Of a DNA stretch of 64,000 nucleotides, positions 35,701 through 43,583 are shown piece by piece. Origin of the DNA: Xenorhabdus cabanillasii (lineage in GTDB: Bacteria > Pseudomonadota > Gammaproteobacteria > Enterobacterales > Enterobacteriaceae); the NCBI RefSeq assembly GCF_003386665.1, contig NZ_QTUB01000001.1, positions 3,348,001-3,412,000 on the forward strand, written 5' to 3'. A program made the position numbers and the translations under genes. A model generated the notes under the pieces. It was not told the DNA's origin. It searched no databases and saw nothing but the letters and a program-made list of their open reading frames with translations. The number at the start of each line of letters is the position of its first letter. The stretch's first letter is position 1.

Positions 35701-36869
35701 TGCTGAAAGGCATCACATTCGGCCAGATAGCCGTATTGGTCATAATGGCAGGTGAGTAACCGTTGCTGGATCTGCTGGAAATGGTAATCCATTGTCCGGA
35801 GCTGATGATCCTGATAGTGAAGGGCTAAGCGGAAACCATCATTGCGCACCACTTCAATCAACTGATGCTGATCGTTATAGATAAACTGAATATGATTCTG
35901 ATGGCGATCTGTGATGGCAGACAGCCGACGCCGGTTACCCTCAATCTGGTTAAAATGGAGAGTTTGCTGGTTTTGTTTATTCACCAAACGCAATTCACCA
36001 TTGAGTTCACCTGTCAGCAAACAATGACGCAGATGGCGATTACGTGCCAGCACCTGATTTTCCGGTGTCGAAAAAGCATAAACCTGCCCGTCAGCATCGG
36101 TAAAATGGATTTCTTTGCCATTTACTACTAATTGACGTGACCAGTCATCGGCCCATTTAGGTCCCAATAATCCATTTAGGGAAGCGGTAGAGCGATAGGT
36201 TCGGTTTAAAGTAATCGGCAACAGACCGGGAATGGCAATAATTGAGAATGTTTGTAGGTAATCGCCTGAGGTGATATCGACAGGTTCGCCTTTTCCACAG
36301 CAACCCCCTGTACAGTTAGGATGTTCTTGATCAGATTGGTGAGCAGGATCTTCTTTATTGTTTTTTTTATTTGGTTTATTGGAAGTAGGTTTTTTTGCCT
36401 GATTATTAACTTTACAACCTCCTTCTTTTTTCTGTGGGTGCTGTTTAGGTTTTTTGTCTGATGAAAATATCTTTTTCTCTACTTTTTTAATTACTTTTTT
36501 AATTACTTTTTTCCCTACTGATTTAATTATTTTTTCCCCTACTTCTTTAATTTCTTCTTCCCCTACTTCTTTAATTTCTTTTTCCTCTACTTCTTTAATT
36601 TCTTTTTCCTCTACTTCTTTAATTTCTTTTTCCTCTACTTCTTTAGAACGACCTCTCGTAAATGGTATAATAGAAGCAAATGGTGTAGCAACAGTTCTGA
36701 ACCATTCACCTAATTGGCGCCATCTACCGAATCTATCTTGTAGTGATTCCGACTTAACAGGCGGATTGGCTTCTTTCGGACTTCTTTTTGCCTGTGGTGC
36801 CTGCCCCACAATAGTCCCCACCGTATTCCCTGTTCCCGTTGGGCTATCATTTTTTGTGCCTTTTGCCAT
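32712..36869 (-). CDS. Rhs-family T6SS effector with ParB-like toxin tip
   Basis: About 1385 residues from the ATG at 36869, chosen for GGGAGGA just upstream. An N-terminal adaptor region is followed by a charged repeat (about residues 76-136) and NCTGGCCGKGEPVDITSGDY, then ~25 YD repeats forming the cocoon. The core ends RFRYYDCGTGQYITPDPIGL and PLSWIDPLGL, the autocleavage site. The last ~120 residues are the toxin. In it, LRPIRIWKDTEGNRWTLDHR followed by RLAAFKLAGLRRVPFRWA resembles a ParB/sulfiredoxin nuclease fold, pointing to DNA or nucleotide attack. The DUF4150 gene upstream supplies the PAAR-like tip, and the immunity gene follows. Confidence 0.9.
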   Translation of the reverse strand: MAKGTKNDSPTGTGNTVGTIVGQAPQAKRSPKEANPPVKSESLQDRFGRWRQLGEWFRTVATPFASIIPFTRGRSKEVEEKEIKEVEEKEIKEVEEKEIKEVGEEEIKEVGEKIIKSVGKKVIKKVIKKVEKKIFSSDKKPKQHPQKKEGGCKVNNQAKKPTSNKPNKKNNKEDPAHQSDQEHPNCTGGCCGKGEPVDITSGDYLQTFSIIAIPGLLPITLNRTYRSTASLNGLLGPKWADDWSRQLVVNGKEIHFTDADGQVYAFSTPENQVLARNRHLRHCLLTGELNGELRLVNKQNQQTLHFNQIEGNRRRLSAITDRHQNHIQFIYNDQHQLIEVVRNDGFRLALHYQDHQLRTMDYHFQQIQQRLLTCHYDQYGYLAECDAFQQNHLWHEYTAQGFMTRWHDTDKTDFYIHYDERGRVVSTHSSEGYWADRFIYDDEARVTTYLDAEGGKTLSYYNQNNQVIREVDPLGRETRTQWRYNQKVWEIDPLGGYTTFDYNHDGALTEIILPTGDAFYYDYNEHGQLIEAILPPGDIWRFQHDEQGNLTAVTDPQGHTEAYQYGIHGELRQRLLPDGRQWHYAYDEHQRLAAMMTPDGQTTGLELDELGRLRRTTDALKQETRYRYSAVHASLDNGSLTEIEWPDGVTQQLEYDSERRVVAVTDGEGRTTRYRYGAFDLLTHMTRPDGTTLHFGYDRLTRFCSVTASTGETYRYERDAAGQVIREIDFTGRTIDYQYDALGRRIQARYPDNHVLRWHYSSAGLLTRQESGHQQEDRYELKSTTTYEYNVRRQLIRATNDDAVVEYEYDAVGLPVCERINGREITREWNSLTGQLTAETRGEHTLNWGYNIMGAVNHFQFNQHTPLSFTHDTLGRETVRESAEGFILASRYTATGLLAHQSAGRATVLFRETLAQNDPHFPPQATAVNRSWQYDRAYSVRMIDDGIWGQTRYRYNQNDQIVSAEFNGRLPYEEQFRYDPNGNVNLHVLVDAKGAIEQIEQHQQAGRVIKRGNVTYHYDDNGRQVEKTEHRDGFRPQIWRYRWDTQNQLTHCETPDGSRWHYRYDAFGRRIRKLKVHDGKLAAANLQRWLEGKPDLTAKPGAIMGYDYLWSGNQLVEETPLYADGTPAYDHSICWLYQPGALVPSARYEKGKLHYIVSDHHGTPREILSESGKLVWASRLTTWGKSERMPLLAANDEDYHVSCNLRFAGQYEDEESGLYYNRFRYYDCGTGQYITPDPIGLLGGLNLYQYAPNPLSWIDPLGLTCRRPDADGEINPRKVRYMQSSISNSTGRGRYYTVLNNARDLRDGTLRPSDLRPIRIWKDTEGNRWTLDHRRLAAFKLAGLRRVPFRWATVDDMNWNYWKMTTRLSGKRITLLGAGRPRTLE
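36462..36644 (-). repeat. 24-bp tandem repeats encoding a charged linker in Rhs
   Basis: Three near-identical 24-bp units (about 36570-36641) encode EVEEKEIK, followed by decaying units (EVGEEEIK, EVGEKIIK, SVGKKVIK, KVIKKVEK). The charge shifts from acidic to basic along the stretch. The repeat probably forms a coiled-coil linker between the N-terminal adaptor and the YD shell, and may change length by slippage. Confidence 0.75.
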
Positions 36870-36879
36870 ATATCCTCCC

Positions 36880-37236
36880 TTATGCCCCATTCATCCAGAA
36901 TTTATCTGTATGGCGCAATATCAATTTGCCATCAGCCCTCACGGTTTGCGTATGTTCTTCCGGGTGACACTTTCCCCCTACTGTGCCACTTTTCACCCCT
37001 GTAGCTGTCCCCGCCTCATCCCCCAATGTCTGCGGGACAAAACTTTGCCCGAATACCACCACCGGCTGCCCGTTTGCCCGTACCGATGTGACTGGTGCAG
37101 AGGCATCTTCCAGCTTTGCTATTACGGGATAAGGAATCGGAGGAGTGGCCGGTCCTATCGGAGTTTTGCAGACATCGGGAACCAGACTGATAATCAACCA
37201 TTGAGTATCTTTACGGGCAACATAGTTATCCGCCAT
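36880..37236 (-). CDS. DUF4150 PAAR-like T6SS tip protein
   Basis: A 118-residue protein with the PAAR-like segments PDVCKTPIGPATPPIPYPV and VGGKCHPEEHTQTVRADGK. It caps the VgrG spike and links the Rhs effector. AGGAG lies seven bases before the ATG at 37234-37236, inside the upstream DUF2169 gene (11-base overlap). The rhs start follows ten bases after its stop. A truncated second copy lies at 31338-31637. Confidence 0.85.
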   Translation of the reverse strand: MADNYVARKDTQWLIISLVPDVCKTPIGPATPPIPYPVIAKLEDASAPVTSVRANGQPVVVFGQSFVPQTLGDEAGTATGVKSGTVGGKCHPEEHTQTVRADGKLILRHTDKFWMNGA

Positions 37237-38446
37237 GATCCGGCTCCTGTTCAGGTGCAAATGTGATTAAGGGGGCTTTGGGGTTTATTTCAAACCGTGC
37301 TTCGGTCACTCTGATGGGGAAGTCAATGCTGAAATGCAGACGAAAAGTCAGCTCCAATGTCATTGCATCGGTATCAACGATCAGTGTGTCAAGGTTCATC
37401 AGAACCGGGAATAGAACGCCATCCTCCATGCGGAACAGGATAAAAGGACGATGTCCCGGCAGTTCGGTTTGTAAGGAGCCATCCGGTGTCAGATTAGTCA
37501 GTTGCAGCGTGATATCGGTGGACGGCCAGTCAATCTGCTGATCCTGCGGGGCGCTATTCCAGTAACCGAAATCAAAATCCTGTGGCAGGTAAGGATGGCG
37601 CTCGTCCAGCCACGTCTGGTCATAAGTGCCGGCCAGTGTTCGCCGTGGCAGCCACGCCCGCCCGATAACGCCCATACCCTGCGGTTGACAGGCTGGCTCC
37701 ATGGCTGAGAAACGGCCTGCCAGCATATCAATAAAATGGTGTGCAGTTATCGGTGCATTCGGATGGATAATGCGCGGTGCCGGATAACGAAGCAGATCTT
37801 TCGCCTTCGCATACCACGGCAAAACAAACCCCGTACCAATGGGATTGTATTCATAAACTGCATGAGCTATGGGAGCCTTTGCGCCATCAGGGTGCTGGCG
37901 GCGTTGTTCAGGAGAGAGCTTGTCTTCCTCTGTTAATGCCTTCGCCGCTTTATCATCCTCGGCTTCAATCCGGCATCCCCCGCCAAAGGCATCACAATAA
38001 TCAAGAGGTAAATGGTTAAATGGTTTGGGATCAGAAAGCTGCCATTGCCCGTTATCGGTGCGGAAAAATTCCCGTTCACCTGTAATATGCAGTGTCTTAT
38101 CCAGCAACATGTCGCCATTGGCATCCATGACTGACAAACGAACAGGAAAAGATGAGCAGGGCTTACCTTCCGGTGCATAGGCAGTGCCATTGACAATTAC
38201 GTCACACTTGGGCTTAAACGGCGCCAGATCACTTTCCTGCAATACCTGTGAGATGTTCAATGCGCCCCGGTATTGATCCTGTACACATAAGGACATAACC
38301 GGCAGCAGTTCAGCCAGATATTCACCCTTCCCTGCGGGCAATAGCTGATAACCCACTTTCATGGCAATCACATCGTATTCCTGATCTTCTGTATCCAGCA
38401 TCCGGTAGTTCATCACCGAAAAGGGGGTGTGATTCCTGAATTCCAT
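37226..38446 (-). CDS. DUF2169 family T6SS effector chaperone
   Basis: A 406-residue protein starting MEFRNHTPFSVMNYRMLD, typical of DUF2169. Family members bind PAAR-like proteins with their Rhs or other effectors and load them on VgrG. The gene sits between vgrG (12 bases upstream) and the DUF4150 gene (overlapping), exactly the order expected of an effector-loading cassette. Confidence 0.88.
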   Translation of the reverse strand: MEFRNHTPFSVMNYRMLDTEDQEYDVIAMKVGYQLLPAGKGEYLAELLPVMSLCVQDQYRGALNISQVLQESDLAPFKPKCDVIVNGTAYAPEGKPCSSFPVRLSVMDANGDMLLDKTLHITGEREFFRTDNGQWQLSDPKPFNHLPLDYCDAFGGGCRIEAEDDKAAKALTEEDKLSPEQRRQHPDGAKAPIAHAVYEYNPIGTGFVLPWYAKAKDLLRYPAPRIIHPNAPITAHHFIDMLAGRFSAMEPACQPQGMGVIGRAWLPRRTLAGTYDQTWLDERHPYLPQDFDFGYWNSAPQDQQIDWPSTDITLQLTNLTPDGSLQTELPGHRPFILFRMEDGVLFPVLMNLDTLIVDTDAMTLELTFRLHFSIDFPIRVTEARFEINPKAPLITFAPEQEPDHGG

Positions 38447-38458
38447 CGCCCTGTCTCC

Positions 38459-40348
38459 TTAATTCAAATCAATGTCTTTGCCGTGGATTTGCACAGGGCC
38501 GCTGGCTTCGAACAGGAACTCTTCCCCTTTGATGGTAATTTTGCCGTCTTTGTCCATACGCAATGTGCTGTTACCGCATTTCAATTCAATCACCTTACCT
38601 GCCGAAATAAACAGGGTTTGTCCCACAGATACTTTTTTCTGCATACCGACCGATTCATTTTGACTTATGGAAACCGTGGTATTCATACTGGCGCCAACGT
38701 TAATGGTATAAGCCTGTCCCACTGTCAGAGTCTTGGCCAGCCCGACCACTTTGGTGCTGGTCTGTTGCACAACTTCCTGTTTGTTTTTTTTCACAATGAC
38801 GGCCTGATTATCATCAACCGTTTCAGTGTGATTACCCAGCACTTGGGTGGTACGGTTATTCAACACTTTGGTATTCATATCCTTCTGGGCATGAATGAAG
38901 ACTTCTTCACTGCCTTTGGCATCTTCAAACCGCAGTTCGTTGAACCCTTCACCTTTGTGGGTATGCGTTTTGAACGTGGTGCGGGTTTTCTCGGCAGGTA
39001 AATTAAGAGGCGGTCGGTTACGGCCGTTATAAGTACCGCCCGTCACGATGGGACGATCAATATCGCCATTAAGATAAGAGACAATTACCTCCTGACCAAT
39101 GCGGGGGATCGCCATAAAGCCAAATCCATTACCGTTCCAGCCCTGTGCTACACGTACCCAGCATGATGAGCCATCTCCCGCTGGATCATGACGATTCCAG
39201 TGAAAATGCACTTTAATGGCACCATGTTTATTGACAAAAATTTCTTCACCAGGTGGTCCAACAACCGTCGCCAGTTCATCACCATCCGCCAGCGGCTTAT
39301 AACGGTACGGCGGGCGCCAGTCATTTTTCCCCGGAATAAACGTAATATTATTCGTTAATGTTGTCCCTTCACCGGCAATGCCTGCGGCTTGTGGCTGAGA
39401 ACCATAATGATTCACCGTGACAATCTGCCAACGATTATTCATGGTCGCAATGGGATGGGATTGCAGGGTAAAAATTTTACCGGGACGTAACTGGATACAA
39501 TTGGTTTGTGCCGAACCCGATTTACTTTCGTTATTCAGTTGATTAAGGCGCACATCGCCCAAGGGTTTGCCTTCTTTGCTCCACGGAAAACGGCCATAAC
39601 TTTCAAATACCGCATGACGCCCGCCCTGCGGTAACGTGGCCTGTGTCTGCAACGGCAGGGAAGGCCGCAGGTAATTGTAGTCTTTGTGAATATACTCATC
39701 CGGACAGAGGTATTCTGCGTACTGCCACTGCCAGGCGGTGGTATCTTTGTCATCGGTACTGGGCTGGACGTTGTAAGTCAGATTAAGATCCGCCGTCATC
39801 CCCAAATGGGAATCACTGAAAAACAGTTGTTCTTCTTCAAACCAGAAAGCAATCCCCTCTTCTGCCGCCAGCCGACACCAGAAGTCATAGGCAGATTCGC
39901 GTTTTTGCGTCGTGTATTCCCGTACCGGATGAAGCTGACTGTCTTCATAAAATTTGTTATCCGATTTAACACGGTGCTCTTTTAATAACTGTTTAAGAAT
40001 ATCCGGCACAGATTGGCGCTGAAACAGGCGGCTATCCTGATGAAGCGTCATTCGCCACATTTCAGGCCGGATAGTAAAAGAATAGTAAGTTTGCCTTCCG
40101 TCGGTATTACCCTGCGAAGCCCCTGCCACGATACCTTTAACGGTACGTTCTGCCTTACCGTTACGGGTTACCGTCAGAGAGGCATAGGTGCCAAGTTGAT
40201 CGTTGAGTACCACATTATCAAGCTGACTGACTACCGTCAGAGACAAATGATAAAGCTGTGATAATCCTTCCTGTAAGTTGAAATTGACTACCTGAAAAGT
40301 TGTGCTCGATAACGCACCGATTTGACACGTAAAGACTAATCCATCCAT
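38459..40348 (-). CDS. vgrG: VgrG spike protein of type VI secretion
   Basis: A 629-residue VgrG. The start at 40348 follows GAGGAG; an upstream in-frame start is less likely. The gp27-like part (~1-370) is followed by the OB-fold and gp5-like beta-helix (VRVAQGWNGNGFGFMAIPRIG, DIDRPIVTGGTYNGRNRPP), then DUF2345-like repeats. No enzymatic extension is seen after the beta-helix. It trimerises as the T6SS spike, and the following genes supply its tip and cargo. Confidence 0.93.
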   Translation of the reverse strand: MDGLVFTCQIGALSSTTFQVVNFNLQEGLSQLYHLSLTVVSQLDNVVLNDQLGTYASLTVTRNGKAERTVKGIVAGASQGNTDGRQTYYSFTIRPEMWRMTLHQDSRLFQRQSVPDILKQLLKEHRVKSDNKFYEDSQLHPVREYTTQKRESAYDFWCRLAAEEGIAFWFEEEQLFFSDSHLGMTADLNLTYNVQPSTDDKDTTAWQWQYAEYLCPDEYIHKDYNYLRPSLPLQTQATLPQGGRHAVFESYGRFPWSKEGKPLGDVRLNQLNNESKSGSAQTNCIQLRPGKIFTLQSHPIATMNNRWQIVTVNHYGSQPQAAGIAGEGTTLTNNITFIPGKNDWRPPYRYKPLADGDELATVVGPPGEEIFVNKHGAIKVHFHWNRHDPAGDGSSCWVRVAQGWNGNGFGFMAIPRIGQEVIVSYLNGDIDRPIVTGGTYNGRNRPPLNLPAEKTRTTFKTHTHKGEGFNELRFEDAKGSEEVFIHAQKDMNTKVLNNRTTQVLGNHTETVDDNQAVIVKKNKQEVVQQTSTKVVGLAKTLTVGQAYTINVGASMNTTVSISQNESVGMQKKVSVGQTLFISAGKVIELKCGNSTLRMDKDGKITIKGEEFLFEASGPVQIHGKDIDLN

Positions 40349-40359
40349 TTTGCAGCTCC

Positions 40360-42099
40360 TCACATAATGGGACGATACCCTTGAAGCGGACAAGGCGATA
40401 AACGCCAGCGGAGATTGGAAGTATTCCCGATGACGGTCATTCGCATACGCATATCTTCGGTAAGACAGAACGGCAAAAACTGGTACAAGGCATTGGCAAA
40501 CCGGAACAGTTCGCCCTGACCGGTATAAACAGATTCATCCAGTGTCAGTTCAATATGTACACAACGGTGAGGAATGCCACGGATAAGCCAATCACCCGGC
40601 TCAGATTGAATGGCTAAAATACCCGCAGCCATTCGCTTGATATCACGGTGGATATGGCGGTCAAGGTCAGCGTAAAAATCGTAATCGAGTAATAGCTGCT
40701 TTAGTGAAGAGACTGAATTCAACCAGAAACCATTTGCACCATAATGAGACAATAATTGCCAATATCGTGAAGAATCGGTCACGGGTGGGTAACTGGGGGC
40801 AGTAGGCGTAAGATTTCTGGCTTGCAAACTATCAGGAATATCCTCACTGGTATAACAGATGTCACCTTTCGCCAATGTCGGCAGTTCTGTTGCAAATGCG
40901 ACAAAATGGCAGGTAAATTCCTGTTCCGGCGCTTTTTCCATCGGTCGGGCATAACGATCATAAAAAATCAGGGCATATTCCAAACGCTCCAGTAAATCGC
41001 GGGTGATATCCAACGCATAAAACCAGATTTCTTCATCAGCATGACGAAAAAAATGCGTGAATTCACTCATAGGATAAAACTGACATCGTTTACCACGTTC
41101 TTTACCCGGCTCATCTTTTAATGCAAGGTCAGTGATATGCAGTATTCCTTGCTGTGGTGGCAAAGGCAGCGGGTAACGGGCTGTATCTGGCGCAAAAGCG
41201 AGTGTCAGTTGTGACTCAGGTTCAAGATTCACCGCAGGAACACAATGGAGATGGAAAGCATCGGATAATTGTGCTTCAGACAAAGAAAGCACGTGATTCA
41301 ATTTCAATATAACGCTGAACTGCCGGCTTTCCGTCATGGATAAACGGTGACACATGACGGTTGGTAAATTCAGCGTCAGGAAATGGTGTACATGAGGCAA
41401 ATAAAGCGATTCCATCAATATTTGGGGTGCCCAGTTACCTTCTGCTGAAGTGGGTGATGGTGAGATTAAACGTGACGTGCCTGACATGGGTTCAAACCAG
41501 AGCGGTTCGGCAGGGTAAGTCAGCCCGTTTTGATGTAACTCCGCACCGATCAGAGTCTGGCACAATGCCTGCATCAAATTATCCGCAATGGCTGCGTCAG
41601 AGCTGAGAAACAGACTGATAGGACGTATAAGCCAGTGATCATCCCGGCCGGTATATTGAAAAGTCAGGGTAATACAACTGGTTTCTGCCTGATAAGTGAT
41701 ATTCCGTGCAACCAATATCAGAGGCTCAATATCACACGCCCGGCTTGTCAAAAATTTTGTGCCCGTACTACTTGATGAGACTTCTGAATACTTAGGCAAA
41801 GTAACAGTAATATCATCCCCTTCCGCTGCATTAAATTGAACGATACTTGTTGCAGGAATACCTTTGACAGGCAGCGCATTCAATCGTTGCAGTAAAGGCA
41901 GAGTCAGCTCAGGAAAGGCATCATCCACTTTTTGATGCACGCGAGCCATTAATGCTGAAAAGCCCTGATTGACTCTTTCGATATCAGGATCATATTCCCC
42001 TAAGATTTTGGCTAAATGAGGTTTTTCTTCACCAGATAATTTTCCAAGTTGCTTCAGGTAGTCCAATTCCCACTGATAATAATATTGAAAAAAATCCAT
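40360..42099 (-). CDS. tssF: TssF (VasA/ImpG) T6SS baseplate protein
   Basis: A 579-residue TssF. Start at 42097-42099 with GGAGG just upstream. Family segments: MDFFQYYYQWELDYLKQLG, PELTLPLLQRLNALPVKGIP near the N terminus, and a C-terminal region beginning GIPHRCVHIELTLDE. TssF normally sits with tssG, tssE and tssK in the main T6SS cluster. Here it heads a vgrG-effector operon, so it is an orphan that might give a baseplate preference for this VgrG. Confidence 0.85.
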   Translation of the reverse strand: MDFFQYYYQWELDYLKQLGKLSGEEKPHLAKILGEYDPDIERVNQGFSALMARVHQKVDDAFPELTLPLLQRLNALPVKGIPATSIVQFNAAEGDDITVTLPKYSEVSSSSTGTKFLTSRACDIEPLILVARNITYQAETSCITLTFQYTGRDDHWLIRPISLFLSSDAAIADNLMQALCQTLIGAELHQNGLTYPAEPLWFEPMSGTSRLISPSPTSAEGNWAPQILMESLYLPHVHHFLTLNLPTVMCHRLSMTESRQFSVILKLNHVLSLSEAQLSDAFHLHCVPAVNLEPESQLTLAFAPDTARYPLPLPPQQGILHITDLALKDEPGKERGKRCQFYPMSEFTHFFRHADEEIWFYALDITRDLLERLEYALIFYDRYARPMEKAPEQEFTCHFVAFATELPTLAKGDICYTSEDIPDSLQARNLTPTAPSYPPVTDSSRYWQLLSHYGANGFWLNSVSSLKQLLLDYDFYADLDRHIHRDIKRMAAGILAIQSEPGDWLIRGIPHRCVHIELTLDESVYTGQGELFRFANALYQFLPFCLTEDMRMRMTVIGNTSNLRWRLSPCPLQGYRPIM

Positions 42100-42414
42100 A
42101 CTTCCCTCCAATAAGCCCACACTAGACGGAATATTATGCTTAAATTTCAAGTTATTTTATTACTAATAAGATTTTTATATTTATTATTTAAATATAATCA
42201 CTATAATAAGATAAATTATTCTTTTATTTTAAAGGAGTATATGAAGTTACATAGCATTAAAGATCAATAAAACAACAAATATAAACATATTGTTAACATT
42301 TATTATAATAGTTAAGTTATTTTACTTTATTCCTGCTATTTATCTGACTGAGTGTAAATTATAGTGCTGATTGTTTTGTTATTTTGAATGTTGTTGAAAA
42401 GGTGATTTGGTTAA
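42100..42414. repeat. T6SS operon leader, copy 2 (intact)
   Basis: Promoter and leader of the tssF-vgrG operon, matching 31754-32117 in the same orientation. It ends at GGTTAA, where the two copies diverge into different gene fragments. Confidence 0.75.
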
Positions 42415-42647
42415 TGGTGATCCAGATTTTGGCCGCAGTTGCTGAAGCAGAGCGTGAGCGTATTCTTGAACGTACCCATGAAGGCCACCAATTTGCGAAA
42501 GAGGCAGGCGTCAAGTTTGGCCGTAAACCGCACAAAAGCACAGCCGAAGCCAATAAAATGATAGCCCAGAAAATTTCGATGAAAGAAGTCATGAAAAAGA
42601 CGGGGATATCCAGAGCGACCTACTTTAGGCTGAAAGAAATGATTTAA
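42415..42647 (+). pseudogene. Serine recombinase (resolvase/invertase) C-terminal fragment
   Basis: The frame reads IQILAAVAEAERERILERTH and FGRKPHKS, then an HTH (SMKEVMKKTGISRATYFRL) before a stop. This is the C-terminal part of the catalytic domain, the long helix and DNA-binding HTH of a resolvase. The N-terminal part with the catalytic serine is absent. The fragment begins where the T6SS leader repeat ends, just as the nth fragment does at 32117. Confidence 0.82.
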
Positions 42648-43114
42648 TTTTGCACAGTGAACTTCCCGAGGGAATGGGCAGTGCGCTGGGGAAAAGCTGC
42701 ACTATTCTTGCGGGTGAAAGTCCCGCCGTAGAAGGATACCCATTATGAAGATAATTCCGGTGACTTTTATGTTAACGTTAAAGTAGAGTCACGTTATTCT
42801 CCTCTCCAGGAAATAAAATAAATAATCTCTATACCTAACCCGCAACTTTCTGCGGGTTTATCATTTCCATTAATAATAACCCATAAATACCGTTTTAATT
42901 CGTAATGACATTTTTTATTGCATCCTGTGTGAATTCGTTACGCTGTTATCTCACTGATTAGGGAATTTCTGATCAAAATATTAGCAGGAATGGTAATATA
43001 TTTGTCGCTATGTTCTATTGAAATCAATTAACACTACCGAGGATTTTCAGGTAGTTCAAAATGAAAAAAACAGGCAAGTTTGCAGAGTTTTAACCCATGA
43101 TAATTTAGATATCA
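42648..43114. other. Spacer with terminator and relic sequence
   Basis: After the recombinase fragment a stretch at ~42658-42740 (GCGGGTGAAAGTCCCGCC) recalls the 5' part of a group II intron RNA. Next comes a frame end, NSGDFYVNVKVESRYSPLQ then EIK stop (to ~42822), probably the C terminus of a lost gene. A clear terminator follows at 42837-42858. The rest (42860-43114) shows no gene. Confidence 0.4.
42837..42858 (+). terminator. Rho-independent terminator
   Basis: Arms AACCCGCA and TGCGGGTT with loop ACTTTC, then TA. It follows a rightward gene remnant ending near 42822. Confidence 0.75.
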
Positions 43115-43414
43115 TTAGTACATTAGCCTCCAAGCCATCAACGGATCCGGCGTGGACTGATGTTCAATCAAACAATAAATGTAAGCGTCTCCTTGGGTTG
43201 TCCCAACCGAGTACAATACATCACTGTGCAACTGACGTAACTGCCGGTCAACAAAACTCCCGGGCTCCAGTTTCAGGGTGGTTAAATCACACAATGACCG
43301 GATCTCTTCGGGCAAATAAAGGGATAAAAACTCTCTGGCGGTGTCAGGCTGCGTTAAGAAATGTTTGAATAACGCGTCATGATGAGGCTTCTTTACTTTC
43401 TTTTTCTTTGCCAC
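43115..43414 (-). pseudogene. Rpn-family PD-(D/E)xK nuclease, N-terminal fragment
   Basis: 99 codons from a GTG preceded by GGAGT. Reads [40 protein letters not shown] and [16 protein letters not shown], the N-terminal part of the Rpn (YhgA-like transposase_31) family, normally ~300 residues. The frame stops shortly after IEHQS, so the remaining two thirds are lost. These proteins are recombination-promoting nucleases frequent in plastic regions. Confidence 0.8.
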
Positions 43415-43583
43415 ACTCCGTCTCTCTGTTTTGTCGGTTGTTTATTGCCAATGCTATATTTTCTCTGGAAAATCGGCAATCAATGGACCGTCTATTATAC
43501 CCGCATCCGGCTAATCTGATGCACAACCTATTGAAGTGGCAGAAACTCTGGTCACACTGGGGATAGGCATTGAAGGAGGAACT

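Noticed and set aside
36570..36641. Regular repeats that could suggest a CRISPR array
   Set aside because: Units are contiguous without spacers and encode a charged peptide repeat in frame.
36454..37266. Rightward open frame of 270 codons with Ser/Thr-Pro rich repeats
   Set aside because: Antisense shadow of the Rhs linker repeats, the DUF4150 gene and the rhs start.
43018..43368. Rightward 116-codon frame
   Set aside because: Overlaps the Rpn-family fragment on the other strand, whose protein motifs are clear.
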